From positions 1-7,741 of the forward strand of contig SKXI01000410.1 in assembly GCA_007128515.1 (NCBI GenBank): 7,741 nucleotides of DNA, read 5' to 3'. Numbering within the stretch: position 1 is the stretch's first letter; each line of letters begins with the position of its first letter. The stretch is from Halococcaceae archaeon (GTDB lineage: Archaea; Halobacteriota; Halobacteria; Halobacteriales; Halalkalicoccaceae). Shown here piece by piece: positions 5,941 to 7,741 of the stretch. The position numbers were made by a program, and so were the translations under genes. The notes under the pieces are model-generated. The model was given only the letters and a program-made list of their open reading frames with translations, was not told the origin of the DNA and made no database searches.

Positions 5941-5970
5941 TATTTATGAAAGTATACACGAAACCGTGTA
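5941..5970 (+). promoter_or_regulatory. TATA box and palindromic operator candidate of the zinc protein gene
   Basis: TATTTATGAA (5941-5950) is the best TATA-like sequence in the window. Directly after it lies TACACG (5955-5960) and CGTGTA (5965-5970), a perfect 6-bp inverted repeat around AAAC. Transcription should begin at about 5970, so a protein bound to the palindrome would sit between the TATA box and the start of transcription, where archaeal repressors commonly act. The leader to the ATG at 6019 would be about 50 bases, in agreement with the strong ribosome site there. Confidence 0.5.
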
Positions 5971-6005
5971 CGACGAAAATGCATAACGTATCAGATGTGT
6001 TTGTC

Positions 6006-6010
6006 GGAGG
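6006..6010 (+). promoter_or_regulatory. Shine-Dalgarno site of the zinc protein gene
   Basis: GGAGG, eight bases before the ATG at 6019. It rules out the in-frame ATG at 5995, because the ribosome site would then lie inside the coding sequence. Confidence 0.65.
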
Positions 6011-6018
6011 ATACGAAA

Positions 6019-6330
6019 ATGGGAGATATCTGGATCACTGCGACCTGTCTCGACTGTGACGAGTTCGACGAGGGTGTCGAGTGGTATGCCTACGACACGC
6101 TCGAACGGCTCCGTCTCCACCACGAGGCAGAGAGCGGTCATACGGTCGTCGTCAACGCGTTCGAGGAGTCGAAACTGATCGAACGCGGGGGAACGATGGA
6201 CTGGTTCCTCGATCGGTACGAGGACACGGCCGAGTGGGTCTGTCCGGACTGTGGGCGGACCGCGACCCCCGCCGACCCGATCCGGCGCTGCCCCGAGTGT
6301 GACGAACCCTGGTACGAGACCGTCCCGTAA
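6019..6330 (+). CDS. Small double zinc-site protein
   Basis: A 103-residue acidic soluble protein with two likely metal sites. The N-terminal site is CLDC (C10, C13) followed by H34/H35 and H41 in LHHEAESGH, a CxxC...H...H zinc-finger-like arrangement. The C-terminal site is CPDC (C75, C78) paired with CPEC (C91, C94), a classic four-cysteine zinc ribbon. Between them is an amphipathic segment (about 48-70) with no motif I know. Small proteins of this type are common and mostly uncharacterised in haloarchaea; some bind nucleic acid or act as adaptors, but nothing here proves either. The start is set by GGAGG eight bases upstream. It is divergent from the second MFS gene and convergent with the P450 gene, whose stop lies one base away. 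Confidence 0.8.
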   Translation: MGDIWITATCLDCDEFDEGVEWYAYDTLERLRLHHEAESGHTVVVNAFEESKLIERGGTMDWFLDRYEDTAEWVCPDCGRTATPADPIRRCPECDEPWYETVP

Positions 6331-6331
6331 C

Positions 6332-7657
6332 TCACCGATCGCGAACCCGCATCTCGATCAGCTCCTTCGGGTGGAGGGTGAGCGACGCCCTGAGGTCGAA
6401 CCCGACGTCGTCGAGCGGCTCCAGACGGTACTCGCTCGCGACGGTCGCGAGGATCACCTTCGCCTCCATCAGCGAGAGCTGTCGCCCGATACAGCTCCGG
6501 GAGCCGGCGCCGAACGGGAAGAAGGAGAACCGGTGGCGCTCGGCCCTCCGCTCGGGGTCCCACCGATCGGGATCGAAGGTCTCCGGATCGTCGAACCACC
6601 GCGGGTCCCGGTGGATCGCCCACTGGGGGAGCATCAGCATCGCCCCCTCCTCGATCTCGTAGCCCGCGAGCGTCACGTCGCGGTTCGCCTGCCGGAACAT
6701 GGTGTACACCGGGGGATAGAGCCGCATCGCCTCGTTCAGGACCCAGCCGGTGTACTCGAGATTCCGGAGCTCTCGGGCCGTCTCCGGTGGCTCGCCGCCG
6801 AGGACCGACTCGAACTCCTCTCGGAGCCGCTCTTCGACGTGGGGGTGGGTCCCGACGAGCCACCAGGCGTAGGTGAGCGTCAGCGCGGTCGTGTCGTGGC
6901 CGGCGAGCAGCATCGTCATCAGCTCGTCGCGCACCTGCGTGTCGTCGATCAGGCCCTCCTCCCTCGCCCGGACGAGGATCGAGAGCAGGTCACCACCCTC
7001 GGGGTTCGACCCACGCTCCGAGACCACGTCCTCGAGGACGCCCTCGAGCACGTCGATCGACGCACGATACGCCCGGTTGCCCGACGTCGGCAGCCAGTCG
7101 GGGAGGAGGAAACGGATCGGGTCCGGCTCGAAGCGCTTTCCGAGCGGTTCGAGGTTCTCCTGGACGCGTCTGACCCGCTCGCGGCCGAGGTCGTCGCCGA
7201 ACATCGCGTCGGTGATGATCGCGACGGTCACACGGGCCATCTCCGGCTCGATCGCGATCCGGTTGCCGTCGCCCCACCGCTCGGTCATCGCCTGAGTGTG
7301 TCCGACCATCGTCGGGACGAGCGAGGCGAGACGGTCGGTCCGGAACGCCGGGCTCGAGAGCTCGCGCATCCGGCGCCAGAGCTCCCCCTCGCTCAGTATC
7401 AGCCCGCTCCCGAGCAGTTCGCCGAGCGCGTCCGTCTGGAACTCGGGTTTGCGGTAGTCGCCCTCCTCGGTGAGCAACACCCGTTCGACGTCCGCGGGGT
7501 TCGTGAGCATGTACGTCCACTCACGACCGAGTTCGAACCGGGCGATGTCGCCGTAGGCATCGCGCACCGCGTCCATGAACCGGAACGGGTCGCGTGCGTA
7601 GTGGCCGGTCGCACCCATGACCGGGACTCCCTTCGGTCCCGGCGGTCTGACTGCCAT
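6332..7657 (-). CDS. Cytochrome P450
   Basis: A complete 441-residue P450, a heme-thiolate monooxygenase that inserts one atom of O2 into an organic substrate using electrons from a ferredoxin or similar partner. The N-terminus PPGPKGVPVMG (5-15) is the usual proline-rich entry; there is no signal peptide or membrane anchor, so it should be cytosolic. The I-helix motif is AGHDTT (252-257). The ExxR pair is E309/R312 (NEAMR). FDPDRW (361-366) occupies the PERF position. The heme loop FGAGSRSCIG (382-391) supplies the thiolate C389. The layout resembles haloarchaeal CYP174-type enzymes (from memory). The substrate is unknown, and no ferredoxin or reductase gene is adjacent. The ATG at 7657 lies inside an inverted repeat with a TATA-like GTTTTG 29 bases upstream. 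Confidence 0.95.
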   Translation of the reverse strand: MAVRPPGPKGVPVMGATGHYARDPFRFMDAVRDAYGDIARFELGREWTYMLTNPADVERVLLTEEGDYRKPEFQTDALGELLGSGLILSEGELWRRMRELSSPAFRTDRLASLVPTMVGHTQAMTERWGDGNRIAIEPEMARVTVAIITDAMFGDDLGRERVRRVQENLEPLGKRFEPDPIRFLLPDWLPTSGNRAYRASIDVLEGVLEDVVSERGSNPEGGDLLSILVRAREEGLIDDTQVRDELMTMLLAGHDTTALTLTYAWWLVGTHPHVEERLREEFESVLGGEPPETARELRNLEYTGWVLNEAMRLYPPVYTMFRQANRDVTLAGYEIEEGAMLMLPQWAIHRDPRWFDDPETFDPDRWDPERRAERHRFSFFPFGAGSRSCIGRQLSLMEAKVILATVASEYRLEPLDDVGFDLRASLTLHPKELIEMRVRDR

Positions 7658-7666
7658 ACCAGTCAG
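7647..7666 (-). promoter_or_regulatory. Inverted repeat over the P450 start codon
   Basis: CTGACTG (7647-7653) and CAGTCAG (7660-7666) are perfect 7-bp inverted repeats around the six bases CCATAC, which include the start codon (CAT, 7655-7657, on this strand). In DNA this could be an operator at the transcription start. In RNA it would be a hairpin presenting the start codon in its loop or stem. Confidence 0.45.
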
Positions 7667-7680
7667 TAGGGACCGACGAA

Positions 7681-7686
7681 CAAAAC
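7681..7686 (-). promoter_or_regulatory. Probable TATA-like box of the P450 gene
   Basis: GTTTTG on the minus strand begins 29 bases before the ATG at 7657. This is the same offset as GTTTTC before the small membrane protein gene, and there is no Shine-Dalgarno site between. Together these suggest a leaderless transcript. Confidence 0.4.
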
Positions 7687-7741
7687 GGTTCGGCGAGAAC
7701 GAGGTGCTCCTCGTCCGCGGGGGTTCGTGCGTCGGCCTCGC

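Larger units (their letters stand above)
5530..6018. other. Divergent intergenic region with leader hairpin, tandem repeat and promoter elements
   Basis: This gene-free stretch of about 490 bp separates the second MFS gene (-) from the zinc protein gene (+). From left to right it holds the MFS ribosome site, a 10-bp GC hairpin (5581-5615), an AT-rich promoter-like tract (5650-5676), a weaker inverted repeat GGTCCGG/CCGGACC (5722-5728 and 5746-5752), a 22-bp tandem repeat (5787-5830), a second AT-rich tract with repeated CGTATA (5862-5890), and the TATA box and palindrome before the zinc gene (5941-5970). Open frames across it have no recognisable family and poor composition for a haloarchaeal protein, so I treat it as non-coding. 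Confidence 0.6.

Noticed and set aside
5658..5984. A 108-codon open frame on the minus strand in the intergenic region
   Set aside because: No recognisable family; it covers the tandem repeat and the AT-rich promoter tracts, and has no ribosome site of note.
6251..7669. A 472-codon open frame on the plus strand antisense to the P450
   Set aside because: The P450 frame has every family motif, and the opposite frame has Arg/Glu/His-rich shadow composition.
7667..7741. A possible start of a divergent gene at the right edge (GTG at 7704, + strand)
   Set aside because: Only about 13 codons are visible, with no ribosome site and no homology to judge. Nothing can be supported here beyond the P450 promoter.
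1..7741. CRISPR array, tRNA, rRNA or integrase-type genes
   Set aside because: No regularly spaced repeats, no tRNA-like cloverleaf sequence noticed, and every coding region is accounted for by the listed families.

Overview
The window looks like haloarchaeal chromosome. It is GC-rich with third-position G/C codon use and acidic soluble proteins. Start sites are either leaderless-type, with a weak TATA-like box about 26-28 bases before the ATG, or carry strong GGAGG / GGTGATC ribosome binding sites. The genes are a mixture of metabolic and respiratory functions; there are no rRNA or tRNA genes and no CRISPR array.

Layout from left to right: (1) the 3' end of a Gfo/Idh/MocA-family dehydrogenase gene (+), apparently broken by a one-base frameshift near 284; (2) a 98-bp element with terminal inverted repeats (457-554); (3) an MFS transporter (-, 555-1775); (4) a small four-helix membrane protein (+, 1870-2331) whose stop codon directly abuts that of (5) a heme-copper oxidase subunit I gene, coxA-like (-, 2332-4125, with a possible upstream start at 4179); (6) a second 98-bp copy of the same element in opposite orientation (4259-4356); (7) a second, different MFS transporter (-, 4357-5529); (8) a roughly 490-bp intergenic region holding a GC hairpin, a 22-bp tandem repeat, AT-rich promoter-like tracts and a palindrome; (9) a 103-residue double zinc-site protein (+, 6019-6330); (10) a cytochrome P450 (-, 6332-7657), tail-to-tail with (9) and one base apart.

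The most unusual thing here is the pair of 98-bp elements. They are exactly equal in length and align without gaps at 80 of 98 positions (my count). They carry the terminal repeat TAGGGATCATCGTAG (15/15 in one copy, 12 bp in the other) and point in opposite directions. Each begins on the base after the TGA stop codon of an MFS gene. The flanking TCA triplets look like a 3-bp target duplication that would regenerate the stop codon on insertion. I read them as a MITE-like non-autonomous element; a 3'-UTR regulatory or termination element is the main alternative.

Functionally the genes do not form one pathway. The oxidase subunit and the small membrane protein plausibly belong together in respiration. 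The two MFS carriers have unknown substrates. The P450 and the zinc protein are separate units that share only their 3' ends. No single gene here appears to be a new biological system; the element pair and the palindromes placed at promoters and starts are the best leads.
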